Source of the DNA: Allomyces arbusculus
Lineage: Eukaryota; Blastocladiomycota; Blastocladiomycetes; Blastocladiales; Blastocladiaceae
Direction: 5' to 3'
DNA: 64,000 nucleotides
Assembly (NCBI GenBank): GCA_027604705.1
Contig: JADHYV010000002.1
Span: 496,001-560,000 of the forward strand
Shown piece after piece: positions 53,872 to 64,000 of the stretch. The first letter of the stretch is position 1. The number at the start of each line of letters is the position of its first letter. The position numbers and the translations under genes are program-made. The notes beneath the pieces are model-generated. The model was not told the DNA's origin, searched no databases, and saw only the letters and a list, made by a program, of their open reading frames with translations.

Positions 53872-56513
53872 TCACACGCCCGCGCCTTCCCCCGCCAGTC
53901 CCGTGCGCAAATGCTGGTTCACCAATTCGCGGCCGTCCCAAATCACCAGCTTACGGTCCTCGGCGACTGACACCAAATTACCGCCCAAATTCCATGCCAG
54001 GCCTGCGATTGGCGACCTACACCACGGTGCGGATTGAGTCAGCCGTGACCGCCCGTTCTCCACTGCGTCGCGTCAACGTACGAGTGCTGCTTGACGACCG
54101 ACAGCAGGACCTGTCGGTCGAGGTCCCACACTAAGATCGACCCGTCGCTCAACCCGATTGCAAGCACTGTGTTGTCGAGACTCATAGCCATCTTGGTGAA
54201 ATTGGAACTCGATTTTTGGATCGAATGGCTAGCGGGCAAGGCCGTGTCCGTCAGTTTGCTTGAACATCAAATCCAGGGATCCAGAATGCGCCGCACGTCA
54301 GCGAGTAATCCACGAGCTTCGACGCGACGCGAATGACCCGAGCCACATTGTCCTTGGAATACGTGATGATCGTATGCGGTTCTACATTGGCCAAAAAATG
54401 AGGAAACAAAGCGCTTGTCGAGTTTGGTGCGATCGGGCGCGTACCCGGTCCAGGGATCACGGCGGTCAAGGGCGAATTCGAAAAGCACGAGTCGATGGTC
54501 CACAGCATCTCGCGTTTACTGATCGACCATCCCTGCACGGCGCCGCTAAACTGCGCCGTCACGAGCACGTCCCTAGAATATGGCCACGGAAGTGTCAGCG
54601 GCAGAGCAAGTGACAGAGGGCAGCGGCAGCAAACACACTCTTGCAGCAACGTTGCGGACATGACGGCAGAACCCGTCTTGAGAACCGCAGTGGCTGTCAA
54701 TCAAACATGTCAGCATGGGACATTTCATCTCCACCCAAACTCGGTTTCTATGCGATCGTACGCTTTGGCTTGGATCGGTCCCAGAACCGCACCGTGCCAT
54801 CCGAGCTTGCCGAACACTACGCGCACCAGCACCGCAACCGAAATGAGACCAACGGCACTTCGCACCGACCAGGAACAGCAACACAACGCGTACCAGCTCG
54901 TTCAACGACGACCGGTGCTGAAACGTAAACTGCAGCGCGTTGATGCGCATCGAGTGCCCGCGCAGCTTGATCTAGCGTCGGCAAATGGAAGTGAGCCATT
55001 CATTCTTTCCAAGGTGCCGTCCCCTCCGCGCGCGCGGACCTTAATCTTCTTGCTCGCGAGTTTCCAGATATACACGACGTGGCCCTCAGTCATCGACGCG
55101 ACCGCGACCGCCAAATAATTATCGTCGCCCGAGAACGCGAGCGCGTAGACGCCCGGCTTGACGACGCGTGGTGGCGCTGCCGTCAAGCTCGAGCTCGTCG
55201 AGGACGTGGACGTGGACGAGCCCGTGTGCAGTTGGGTCGCCATCGTCGACGAGACGCCAGGGTCCACGTACGAGTGGCGGCGGCCAAAGGGCATGGGGGT
55301 CCGCGCGGCCGAAAGGACTAGGTGGAGAAGATGGGCGATTTGCGTCAGTTGTCGAATTCGGGGGCACTTGGGAGGGGACGAGGGCAAGTACGTGGCGACG
55401 CTGGCTGCACCATTTCCGGCCCGTTCTGCGACGCCGATATCGATGCGGATGCGGAGGCCGAAGTCGATGCGGAGACCGTCGTTGATAGCGACAGCGACAC
55501 CTCCGACGTGCCGGCCACGGTCGAATCGTCCGTTGCTGTACTCTCCTCCTCGCTCATCGCGTCGCCGACTCTAAGAGCCGGGACCGCGAGGGGCGTCCGC
55601 TGCGCAACCAGCAGTGGCGATCGTGCCGGCGGCACCGACGCGAGCCGACGTGGCGCGTCGGCCGTTGGCGAAAAGGAGCCCGTCGACCGCGCGAGCCGGT
55701 CGTCATTGACGCTCCGCGGCGGTGGGGACTCGGACCATGGCGGCGGTTCGGTGAGGCTTCTCGACCCGGAGGTCGGTGGGGGCCGGGCAAATTCAATCGA
55801 TTGCACGGGCACCGTTGAGCGGTTCAAGAGTGGCGCCTTGGTCGCGGACAGGAACGCCGTGAACGAGGCGCGGCGGGCCGAGGATGCGCGTCGTGATGGC
55901 GACGCGCATGATTCGTCGGGCAGGACGGCCTTGTCGCAGGCGAGCGTCGCGAGTGGGGTGCCGTCGCTAAAGTCCCAGAGCGTGATGGTCGCGTCGGCGG
56001 ACCCTGTAGCGAGGACGGCGCCGGTTTGGCAAATGGCGAGGCTCAGGTGCGGCGCCGCGTCAGGCCGCTCGACGACTTGCACGGGTTTGTCGGGGATCAG
56101 GGCTTGTGCGATCACGTACTCGATGCCGCTACCAAAATGGGTCGATACGCTTCGTGGTCAACAGGCGGTAGTCGAATGACATAACGAGCTCAGGCGTACC
56201 CGATCACGCGCAAGCACGGCGGTCGTGTGTCGTTGAGCCCGGCGGCAATCGAGCGCAGATACTCTGAGCTCGGCTCGCTATGAGAGCATCGGGTTAGCGT
56301 ACGCTCTTTCCACCGACTGTCGTCCAAAGTGCGACTGCAATCGACATGCCTCACAATGATGCGCACACCCGGCTCGAGCGTGTTGCCGCTCCCGTTTGCG
56401 CTGCTGACGTTACTCGTCGCATTCGATCGGACGACGGCCGTGGATTGCGTGCGGCGCGCGCCAAGCCTGGTGCTCTTGGACCCCGGGAACAGGCGCTGGA
56501 TCAGGCTCGCCAT
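53872..56513 (-). CDS. WD40-repeat protein with a long inserted loop
   Basis: About ten short exons on the minus strand. Blades visible in order: LSLAICQTGAVLATGSADAT with ITLWDF; an inserted Ser/Thr-rich loop of about 190 residues; GVYALAFSGDDNYLAVAV with VVYIWKL; IKLRGHSMRINALQF; SASSDGTVRFWDRSKP; TAQFSGAVQGWSISKREMLW; HTIITYSKDNVARVI; MAMSLDNTVLAIGLSDGSI with LVWDLD; IAGLAWNLGGNLVSVAEDRK with LVIWDG. Most junctions (donors GTACGC, GTACTT, GTACGA, GTACGT) agree in phase. Two do not resolve cleanly, around 56290-56350 and 54590-54640, so the exact protein is uncertain. The N-terminus starts MASLIQRLFPGSKS at 56513. This looks like one seven- or eight-bladed propeller. I cannot assign it to a named WD40 family or complex. 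Confidence 0.75.
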
Positions 56514-57080
56514 GGCGGCGTCGTGGTGCGGCGGCGCACGCACGCGATCAGCGCACGGAGGTTACGAGCTCGCCGGTGCGGAGCGGGCTTGTGCGGCCGC
56601 GCGCGTTGAGCGGTGTAGTAAGGTGCAGGTGCCTTACAGGACGATGGCACGGCCAAGGACGATGCGTTGCGGGCGGTGCTCGTGCTGCCGCGCAGAGCGG
56701 CCTGCAGGGACCACGGGTTGCAGGAGGCTGGCTGCCAGGCAATCGGCGGGCTTGGCTGGGCCGGCGGCTTTCCTGCGCGCGAATGTCGACCGGTTAATGG
56801 ACGGCAAGCGGCTGTGGTTCGGGGCGCGCTGGCCGGTGGTTCGTTCTGCGCGATCCCGTGGGCCAAAATAAGCGGCCTTCTCGGTCACGTTTGGCGTACG
56901 AGTCTTTGATCGCACTGACCGCCAAGTAGCGACCAGCCGCGTCTCTTCTTCTCCCCATCACCGGCATCGCTCGTCTGCGATGCCCCGGTATGAAAAGCAG
57001 CGTTCCCACTGCAACAGTCCGTCTTGGGCGCGGCAAATAAACGTGTATGTACAATATCCCCACCTCCTCGCGCGTGCCGC
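56514..57080. other. Intergenic between methyltransferase and WD40 gene
   Basis: 567 bp holding the WD40 promoter and the methyltransferase 3' end, both leftward. Overlapping open frames on both strands look like composition artefacts of high GC. No gene supported. Confidence 0.5.
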
Positions 57081-57887
57081 TCACGTCAGAGCCGGGTTCG
57101 AGTCCAGCCCGGCCGCCGTGTACCGGAACGCCATGAGCACGGGCCCCGCGGGCGTGGCCGCGTCGGGCGTCCATGCCGGTACCGAGTACCCAACCGTGAC
57201 GAGCACACGGCCCGCTTGGTCTCGGAGCCAGGCGCGTAGTCGCGGCTCGAGTTTGGCCAAGCACGCGGGCAATAGGTAGAGCACCATGTGCGTGGCCGGC
57301 GCAAGGTCAGTGCGGTACATGTCCTCACACCGCAGCTCGACGTGCGCAAACTCGGTCGGAGTCAAGACGGCGCGCAGGTGCGCGGCGCACGCGTCGTGGA
57401 CGGCGCGGTCGAGCTCGACGCCAATGGCGCGGCGTGATGGCGCGGGTGCGGGTGCTAGATGCGGTGGGGATGGTGGAGGTGATCTTGTCCACAGTGATGA
57501 GACCCACGCGCGCCACCACGGACGTGTTGCATGCGGCCCGTGCTCGCGATCAGTCGTCACATCGGCGCTCGGCTGCAGTCGGCGGTACCGCAGCGCCTCG
57601 ACCAGAACGCGGCCGTCGCCGCACCCGAGGTCCATCACGACCGCGTCGGTGGGGGGGTCGAGCAGCGCGACGGCAGCGCGCACGGCATCGTGGCTGCATG
57701 GCACAAACGGCGCTTCGATCTCGCCCTCTTCATGCGTGTCGTCGACGACCATGGCGGGCGCGATGCCGGCGACGCGTGCGCGGAGGAGAGCTGTGGCCGG
57801 GTTTTCGTCTGGTGGAGGGGCAAGGCTGGGAGCTGGATCGGCGGGAGCGGGCGGGATCGCGGCAGGGAGCCCGGTGCTGGTCGTCAT
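57081..57887 (-). CDS. Class I SAM-dependent methyltransferase (FAM173-like layout)
   Basis: Read as one exon of 268 residues from ATG 57887. The layout APFVPCSHDAVRAAVALL, motif I VVMDLGCGDGRVLVEALR, acidic motif II AIGVELD, FAHVELRCEDMY and MVLYLLPACLAKLEPRLRAW matches the small FAM173/ATPSCKMT-type lysine methyltransferases, whose animal member modifies ATP synthase subunit c. Between motifs I and II about 40 residues (VTTDREHGPHATR..., proline-rich) look non-family and begin at a GTGACG donor-like site; an unresolved intron is possible, though no acceptor in the right phase was found. The C-terminal part GRVLVTVGYSVPAW fits the last strands. Substrate unknown; the family label is inference. 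Confidence 0.72.
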   Translation of the reverse strand: MTTSTGLPAAIPPAPADPAPSLAPPPDENPATALLRARVAGIAPAMVVDDTHEEGEIEAPFVPCSHDAVRAAVALLDPPTDAVVMDLGCGDGRVLVEALRYRRLQPSADVTTDREHGPHATRPWWRAWVSSLWTRSPPPSPPHLAPAPAPSRRAIGVELDRAVHDACAAHLRAVLTPTEFAHVELRCEDMYRTDLAPATHMVLYLLPACLAKLEPRLRAWLRDQAGRVLVTVGYSVPAWTPDAATPAGPVLMAFRYTAAGLDSNPALT

Positions 57888-58501
57888 GGCAACGGCAGCA
57901 TGTCGATGGTGGGCGGCGGCGGTGGCGGCAGCAGCAGGCAGGGCGATGCCGATGCAAATGGTCGCGTGCAGGGAACCGTTGGAGCGCGTCGTCCAGCTCG
58001 GCAGGTGGGGAGGGGGAGAGCCACGTTGCTGGCCGCGGCTGGCCGCTTGCGCCGAATGCGTGGCACGCCGCACCGCAACCGCGACCGCTCTTCTCTCGTT
58101 CATCGTTCTCTCTCCCGCATCGACAACCTCTCTATCCACGGCGTTGCTGCTGCCTTGCTCCAGGTTCGCGACGACGACGAAGCCAGCACTGCCAGCAACG
58201 AGGCCGGCGCGGACGACCTTCGCGTGCGTTGACCAGCTCGACCCAAGCTGCAAGCGCGCACTTTGCCTGCACGCGGCGCGCCACCCTTTCGTCGAGCTCG
58301 CGCCGCGCCCCAGCGCCGCCCCACAACGACGACGACGACGACCACGTCGACACCTCGCTGCCGCTCAAGCCGCTGCGGCCGCCGCGCCGCTTGCCAAGTT
58401 AGTCGCGCTCCCGCCGTCTTCTTGGCGACGCGACGCCCACGCGCTCGTTCTCTCCCTGCCGATAGCCGCGCCGTCCGCCCCTGCTGCTGGCCTCCTCCAC
58501 C
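57888..58501. promoter_or_regulatory. Divergent promoter interval, methyltransferase (-) and ZC2HC1 gene (+)
   Basis: 614 bp between opposing start codons. GC-rich, pyrimidine-rich towards the ZC2HC1 start. No specific element recognised. Confidence 0.4.
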
Positions 58502-59765
58502 ATGAGCACCGGGCTCGCGTCGTTTGGCACGCCCGCGACCGCCGCCAAGGTCAACGCGAATATCGTGACGTGTTACCTGTGGTACGCTGACGCGCAGTTC
58601 AACGGGACCGTGCTGTATCGCGTCGCTCACGTACACGGATCCGATCCCAATCGTATAAAGCGGCCGTGACTTCACGATCCACAGCCTGCCCATCCACGAA
58701 CCCAAATGCCTCGAGCGATGGACGCTCGAAGAATCCAAGAAACCCCCGTCGCAACGGCGCCCACCACCGCAACGGCCCGTCGTCCCGGGCATGCGCTTGG
58801 CCCCGCACCCGTCGTCGTCGCGCGAGTCCTCGCCCACGCGCACCCCGTCGGGCAAACCGCGCAAGTCCCTGTCGGGAAGCGACCTGCCGCAAGTCGTGGT
58901 CTCCTTCCCGACCGACCCGGCGCTGCTTCTGCAGTATAATGCGAAAGTGCGCGAAAACTACCTCGAGCACGTCCGGCTCGAATGCGAGTGGTGTGGCCGC
59001 AAATTCGCCGACGAGGAACGGCTCGCCGTGCACAACCGCAGCTGCACGCAGGAGAATCCGGCCAAGCGCCGCGGGTCGGCCACGTTGACGGGCGCGGTCC
59101 CGCCGAGTGGTCGGCTCTCCCCGTCGCAATCCGGCGGGTGCCTGAGTCCAGCGATGGCCGCGCTAAGTACGCCGCTGCGCAAGTCGCAGTCGGCGATGCA
59201 CTTGTCGTCGCCGCCGTCGAGTTCCGGGACGCCGGGGCCGCCCCAGGCGGGCGCGGGCACGGTCAAGCCGCGGCGCAGTTTTATGCTGTTTGGGAGGAAG
59301 AGCCAGTCGGCCGCCGCGGACGAGGCGCCGGCCAAGCTGGAAAAGGAGAAGGAGAAGGAGAAGGAAAAGGAGAAGGAGACCGAGCACCTCGCGATCCCAG
59401 CACGCACCGTCTCAGCACGCCCGCGCCGCTCGAGTGCCGCGCCCGCATTGTCCGTGACGACCGCGAGCCCCTCGTCGTCTTCTGCATCCAATGCGCTCCC
59501 GGTCCCGCCGAAATCGCCACGCACTAGTGTCTCGTCGCGCCGATCGAGTCCGCTGGCCGTGACCACGTCCGCGTCGCATCGGCGCGCGTCGTCGTCGTCG
59601 GCCGTGTCGACGAGCAGCAGCAGTGCCACTGGCGGACCCGTGGTCTCGGTGTCGGCGACCGTGAACGCCGGTTCAGCGGGTGGGAAGGCGCGGTTCTGCG
59701 TGCAGTGCGGGAAAAAGTACGCCGACGCTGACCGGTTCTGCGCGCATTGTGGTAATCGCCGGTGA
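58502..59765 (+). CDS. ZC2HC1-type zinc-finger protein with C-terminal zinc ribbon
   Basis: Exons 58502-58581 and 58661-59765 give 394 residues; the donor GTACGC and phase 2 rebuild the first finger exactly. Finger 1 is CYLCGRDFTIHSLPIHEPKC and ends ERW, the ZC2HC1/ZNF474 signature. Finger 2 is CEWCGRKFADEERLAVHNRS with a final C. Both fit C-x2-C-x(n)-H-x(3-4)-C. A Ser/Pro-rich middle with a KEKEKEKEKEKE run (59340-59380) follows, and the protein ends in a double-CxxC ribbon, FCVQCGKKYADADRFCAHCG. Proteins with this finger occur mainly in ciliated and flagellated eukaryotes, which supports a zoosporic host. An axonemal or basal-body role is inference. Confidence 0.88.
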
Positions 59766-60462
59766 CTCGGCGCGGCGGCAGGTATTGACGAGCACTACCA
59801 CCACCAGTACCACCACCACCATCACCACGCGTCGCACCGCGGCTATGCGCCGTTGCCGACTTCGAGTACCGGTGCGGCCGACCAGCACGGGCCGCATCCC
59901 GCTGCCAGTGCGGGGCCCGCATGGCTCGTCTGGGCGCGCATGTGGTGGATGGGCGGGTGGGGGATGGTCTTGGCCGTGCTGGTCGCGAGGTACCTGGCCG
60001 CCGTGGTCGCTACGTGCCCGTGCGTCGCGTGAAGCGCGCGAGGGGGGGGGGGGGGGGTTCCGGGCACGGATGGGAGAGGAGATTGGGGACGCGGTTTGAA
60101 GCGTCCGTGTGAATTCGTCGTCGTGTGCATTTGTGACAGTTTTGGATTGTTGTTGCTGTTCCCGTTTGCTGTTGTCGTTCACGTTGTTGTCGTTGTTGTG
60201 ATCCCCCTATCGTCATTGCCATCAAACGTCTCGTTTTGCCACCCCTCTCTCTGCCGTCGTTACCATTTGCTCGCATCGAATCGTTGTTGTGAACGATAAA
60301 GCGTGTTTCCACTTCTATTTTTTCAGAACATGTTCCCGTTGGTGGGGCCAGGGCGCCGGACCGGCAAATGCGTGTTCAGCAGCAAAAATGAGATCATAGA
60401 CAAGTCGCGACAAAATTTGGGGAGTGAAGCAAGGAAAGGAGCACGCAACATGCTCCAAAGAT
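59766..60462. other. Convergent intergenic region with poly-G
   Basis: 697 bp between two converging stops. Contains CAC/ACC trinucleotide-like runs near 59795-59830, a run of sixteen G at 60042-60057 and a GTTGTTGTC-type repeat near 60145-60200. No gene supported. Confidence 0.5.
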
Positions 60463-60987
60463 TCAGGACGAGGGAATCACAGGCGCAATGCCGATATGCG
60501 TGCGCAGTAGAGTACTTGCCACGGCATTGCCGGCGAGCACGACCGAGTGGGTCGCGGCCACGACCATTCTGGTCAGTGGGCGCGCAAAGAACTCGAGCGG
60601 ATAACGCAGGCCGAGGTAGAGCAGCGCAAACAAAATGGCGAGGAGCGGGGCCTCGATAATGGCGCGGATGTAGTAGAACCAGCTGTCGGTGTCTATCATT
60701 TCAACATGAATTTAGCAGAAGTTCGCGGCTAAGTCGCATATCGCGGTCGGCCTCCATGCACCTTGGTTGTTCCAGTAGGCGAATGTGAACATGAAGGCGG
60801 CGGCCGACCGAAGCGAGGCGACGCGGTTGAGCTCGAGGCCGTTGGAGGTCGCAAAGAGCAGCGGGCCGAGCGCGCGCATGATGCCGTTCACGACGAGCCT
60901 CGCAAACCAGCGCACGAGCCAGGGCTGGTCGGGCCGCGCCAACTCGGCGCCGCGGGGTGACACGTCTGGGGCGTCGTGCTCACCCAT
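60463..60987 (-). CDS. Small membrane protein, unrecognised
   Basis: Exons 60987-60762 and 60692-60463 give 151 residues; donor GTGCAT, acceptor GATAG, phase 1, with a TGCTAAAT branch-like site. The N-terminal 30 residues are polar. Hydrophobic or amphipathic segments follow near WFARLVVNGIMRALGPLLFA, AAAFMFTFAYWNN, the strongly hydrophobic IIEAPLLAILFALLYLGL, and MVVAATHSVVLAGNAVAS. No signal peptide, catalytic motif or known family is apparent. The clean splice junction and codon use support a real gene. ATG 60987 is the likeliest start; an in-frame methionine further upstream would add a low-complexity arginine-rich stretch. Confidence 0.6.
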
Positions 60988-61296
60988 GGCGGGGTCGTGG
61001 GCGTCGGGGCGCGTGCAGTGCGGGGAGTTGGAGGGCGCAGTGTGGTGAGATCGGGGCGTGGTCGCCGTCGTCGACTTCGACGTCGTCGAGGTGGAGGATC
61101 GACGAGGACGACGACGCGCAATGGTCAGTGTCACGTGGGGAGAGCGTGGCCTCAAGTTGCAAACCTTGTCACGCCCAAACCGACATCAGTCGCTTCAAAC
61201 CCACCACCATCAGGCGCCAGCTCGCCCGACCGACCTGCTGCCGCGTCTGTTGCCCGCTCTCTCGTTCCCGCCCGCACCGAGAAACACCCTGCAATC
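60988..61296. promoter_or_regulatory. Divergent promoter interval, membrane protein (-) and COX12 (+)
   Basis: 309 bp between opposing start codons. No specific element recognised. Confidence 0.4.
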
Positions 61297-62218
61297 ATGT
61301 CGGACTTCAAGGTGTATGTACCACGCCGACTCGCCTGCCCGCCCGCCCGCCCCGCCGCCGCGAAGGCCGGCCACCGCCAACGACGCCGCCGCTCGATGGC
61401 CGCGCCGTGAATGGCACACGGCACCCGGCAGCATCAACTTGAATCCGTCTCGAGAATGGAGTCACTGACGCGCTGGATTGCTCTGGTCATGGATATTTAG
61501 TGAGACCGTCGGCTTCGGTATGACCACGAGCTTGGACTTGCACCGTTGCAGCCGCGGTTGTGTCCAGGTTTCCTGACGTGACGGCCCCTCCTCCGTGGCC
61601 ATGATTCTGCAGACGCCCGCTTCCCCAACACCAACCAGACCAAGCACTGGTGCGCGCGATTTTGTTTTGCCGGGCTCGTGGGCGACCGCTTGGTTGCTGA
61701 CTTTGACTGACTGGGATCTTTTCCTTTCCATTGTAGCTGGTATGTCGTGACGCTTTGGCCCTCTTCGCTGCCGTATCCTGGCGATTATCGTCGTCGTTTC
61801 TCGTGCTGATTCTGACTCGCTCGCTCCCTCACTCGATCGCGTGCCGTCGACTTCTTTTGCAACTCAGGCAAAACTACGTCGACTACTTCAAGGTGCGTTG
61901 CGCTCGCGCGCGACGGGTGTTGATGTTCGCCGGTGGCAACGAATCGGCGACTCACGCACGCTGTTTTGTTCTCGCGATGTAGTGCGTCGAGGCCAAGGGT
62001 GAGGACTTTGCGCCGTGCAAGCAGTTCCAGAAGGCCTACAAGAGCCTGTGCCCGCCCATGTGGGTGCGTGTCGATTGCTGTTCTTCGTCCCGCGACGCGA
62101 CGACGCAAAAAGTAGACTTACAAGCGAGCGCCGCTTCTAATAGACCGAGAAGTGGGATGAGCAGCGCGAGGCCGATGCGTCGCCGCACTTTGGCCGCCCC
62201 GCCGCGTCGCACCACTAA
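61297..62218 (+). CDS. COX12: Cytochrome c oxidase subunit VIb (Cox12/COX6B)
   Basis: Intermembrane-space subunit of respiratory complex IV. Exons: 61297-61311, 61552-61567 (inferred 16-base exon), 61613-61649, 61868-61892, 61983-62063 and 62144-62218, giving 82 residues (yeast Cox12 is 83). The sequence reads MSDFK, a short variable stretch, DARFPNTNQTKHCW, QNYVDYFK, CVEAKGEDFAPCKQFQKAYK, SLCPPMW, TEKWDEQREADASPHFGR. The twin cysteine motif CX9C (CWQNYVDYFKC) and CX10C (CKQFQKAYKSLC) is intact, as needed for Mia40-dependent folding. All phases agree. Only the 16-base second exon is uncertain; it was chosen because it supplies the phase needed for the DARFP codon. No exon exceeds 27 codons, so the gene is easy to miss. 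Confidence 0.92.
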
Positions 62219-62868
62219 GCGGTGTCGACCAGTGGGCACGTCGCGTTCGTCGGGTCTTGATGCGCTGTCCGTGTTTCCCTCGCGCGTGCGCGACGGGCCG
62301 GCTTTGCACGAGGCCCCCATGCGACCGCCGTGTTCCGTTTGCGGTTGGTCGGGACCGCCCGGCCGCCGCGCTCAGCTCCGTCATGCCGTACCTGAATCTG
62401 CATTTTTTATTCTCCACCGCGCGCAAAGCAATACATTTGAGCCCACCGTAGTATGGGGTCTTAGCAACGGGCGACGGTGTTTTTTTTCGGAGAGGCAGGG
62501 CACAATGAGCGGCAGGACAGGCGTGGCAGCCAGGTCAGGTGACCCCACAGGTGGGAGCCGCAGGCCGCTTTTCGCAGGCGCGTCTGCGTTTTCTTTCGGG
62601 TTGAGCTTGACCACGTCGCCGTGCTGTCAGCCGGCCGCACACCACCAACCGTCACCACGACCACGACGGCGCTGACGAAGTCGTTCCGGTCGCACGACGC
62701 TCGCGCGATATCCCGCCCCTCCCCGGCCGCCGTCACTTGCTGCACTCGACTGCCCGCGCTCGCCCGCACCCGTTCTGCGCGTCGCGCACAAGCTCGCGGC
62801 TTCCGGCGCGCGTCGCCCTTGCTGCACGGCTGGTCGCGACGCTCCCGCGCAAGGCCTGACCCGGCCCC
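62219..62868. other. Intergenic between COX12 and the right-edge gene
   Basis: 650 bp. COX12 3' flank and probably the promoter and first exon of the next gene; the start codon of that gene was not identified. No repeat or RNA gene recognised. Confidence 0.4.
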
Positions 62869-64000
62869 GGCCGCCGTTCCCGCCGCACCCCGCACACGTT
62901 TCCACCGTGGCGCTCCCACTTCCGCCGCCGCTGCACGCACCCCCGCCGCCGCCCTCGGGCCACGTCCCACCTGCCGCGCTGCACCTCCCCAACACCATTT
63001 TGCCGCCGCACCCGCTCGCCCCCTCGGCCGTGCCGCTGGCCCTCCTGGCCCGGCTGCTGCCGCTGGCCCTGCGCGCTGACGACGCCACGCTTAACGCGCC
63101 GCCGCCGCCGCCGCCCGGGTTCCTGCCGCCTGGCGCCGTGCAACACGCGCCCATTGAGCCGGCCTCGCCCGCGCACGCGCGCGAGTCGGTGCTGGACCTT
63201 GCCGACCGCGCCCAGCTGCACGCGCCGCTCGCGCTCGACACGCTCGGCGTTCTCCTGCGCCTCTTGCTTGCCGGTGCCCCGCAAGCACAAGTCGACCCGG
63301 CCGCCGCGCTTGTCGCGGGCGTCGTTCGACGCGCCGTTGCCGTTGCTGCACACGACGCGTGGTGGTCGGCGCTCGCGCACGCGCTTCCGCGCGTCTTGGC
63401 TGCCGCTAACGCTGCGCCGGATCACGCGATCCCCGCTGCAGTTGCGGGTGAGGGTGCCCCGCCCGCCGCCGCGTTTGTGCAAGCGTTGCTGGCGCTGCCC
63501 GTTCTTGCTGAGCACGAGCGGTTTGTGCTGGCCCTTCTGGTTGCTGAAGCCGCTGGACCTGCTGACGCGCCGTACCCGCGCGCGCTCGGTACGTTTCTTG
63601 TTTGCTTGGTGACCGTTGTGCCATGCTCCCTGGCTCACAGTCTCTCCTTGCACGTCACCAGCCATCGACCACGCCGCCCAGCGCGTCACTGCGTACACGG
63701 CCTTTCGCGCGTCGCTCCCGTCCTCGGCAACCGCGCTGCTCGACGCGCACGTTGCCCGGCTCGTCGCTGCCGCGGCCGATCCGCGTCTCGCCCCGGCAGC
63801 AGCCGCGCCGTCGCTGAGCCCGTCCTCGACCACACCTGCTGGCATGGCGTCGTCCGGCTCGCCCCATGGGGGCGCCGGGTACGATTTTTTTTTTTTGCTC
63901 AGAACCACCGTGTCTCAGATCACCTTGCTGACCCTTCTGTTTCACCCTCGTTCCCAGCGCCGAGGACCACGATGTCGTCGCCGACTTCTTGCGCAAGGCT
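62869..64000 (+). CDS. Unidentified alanine-rich helical protein, cut by the right edge
   Basis: Three coherent exon blocks: about 62869-63591, 63662-63881 and 63958-64000, joined at CTCG|GTACG...CAG and CCGG|GTACGA...CAG, with phases 1 and 2 agreeing. The reading starts with a proline-rich stretch (LPLPPPLHAPPPPPSG), then amphipathic helices (LALLARLLPLALRAD, DTLGVLLRLLLAG, FVQALLALPVLAEHERFVLA, LLDAHVARLVAAAADPRL) like an alpha-helical repeat (HEAT/ARM-type) scaffold, and continues past the window (EDHDVVADFLRKA). No ATG was located for the first block, so a 5' exon lies upstream. I do not recognise the family; a large helical scaffold subunit of a complex is a guess. Confidence 0.55.

Noticed and set aside
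57090-57106. Perfect tRNA B-box-like ggttcgagtcc
   Set aside because: It is antisense to the end of the methyltransferase coding sequence, the flanking bases do not form a T-arm, and no A-box or cloverleaf could be drawn.

Overview
The window is nuclear DNA from a GC-rich, intron-rich eukaryote, most likely a zoosporic (flagellated) fungus; Blastocladiomycota such as Allomyces, Catenaria or Blastocladiella fit best. The reasons are fungal-type housekeeping genes (eL18, eL6, CMS1, RIO1, choline kinase, SET5-like, ATP15, COX12, a dipeptidyl-peptidase IV relative), introns of mostly 60-85 bp with GTAC donors and CTRAY-like branch sites, alanine/serine/proline/glutamine-rich protein tails, and features linked to motile cells (two cyclic-nucleotide-gated channel relatives, a ZC2HC1-type zinc-finger protein). 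A run of ten N shows this is a draft scaffold. The species placement is inference.

Layout from left to right: eL18 (+); a PUF RNA-binding protein with a CCCH finger (-); RIO1 (+); CMS1 (+); CNG-like channel A (+); eL6 (+); a SET/MYND methyltransferase (+); a leucine-rich-repeat-like gene (+); a double-stranded-RNA-binding protein (-); a SANT/trihelix-like protein (-); an FHA protein with eight AT-hooks (-); ATP synthase epsilon (+); choline/ethanolamine kinase (-); a 1,996-residue coiled-coil protein with an HMMR/KIF15-type C-terminal motif (+); CNG-like channel B (-), twelve exons, spanning an assembly gap; a DPP IV-family membrane peptidase (-); a small DUF5522-like protein (+); a WD40 protein (-); a SAM methyltransferase (-); a ZC2HC1-type protein (+); a small two-helix membrane protein (-); COX12 (+); and an unidentified gene cut by the right edge (+).

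Genes are single transcription units, not operons, often in divergent pairs with 0.3-0.9 kb between starts. Several belong to shared processes: RIO1 and CMS1 (adjacent, small-subunit biogenesis), eL18 and eL6 (large subunit), ATP15 and COX12 (oxidative phosphorylation). The most unusual content is the pair of diverged CNG/HCN-like channels about 30 kb apart, both with normal-looking cyclic-nucleotide-binding domains and neither with a standard pore filter. Next are the HMMR-like coiled-coil protein and the FHA/AT-hook protein. Exon models were assembled by eye from reading frames, splice signals and phase agreement. No transposons, CRISPR arrays, rRNA or convincing tRNA genes were seen, and no virus-like elements.
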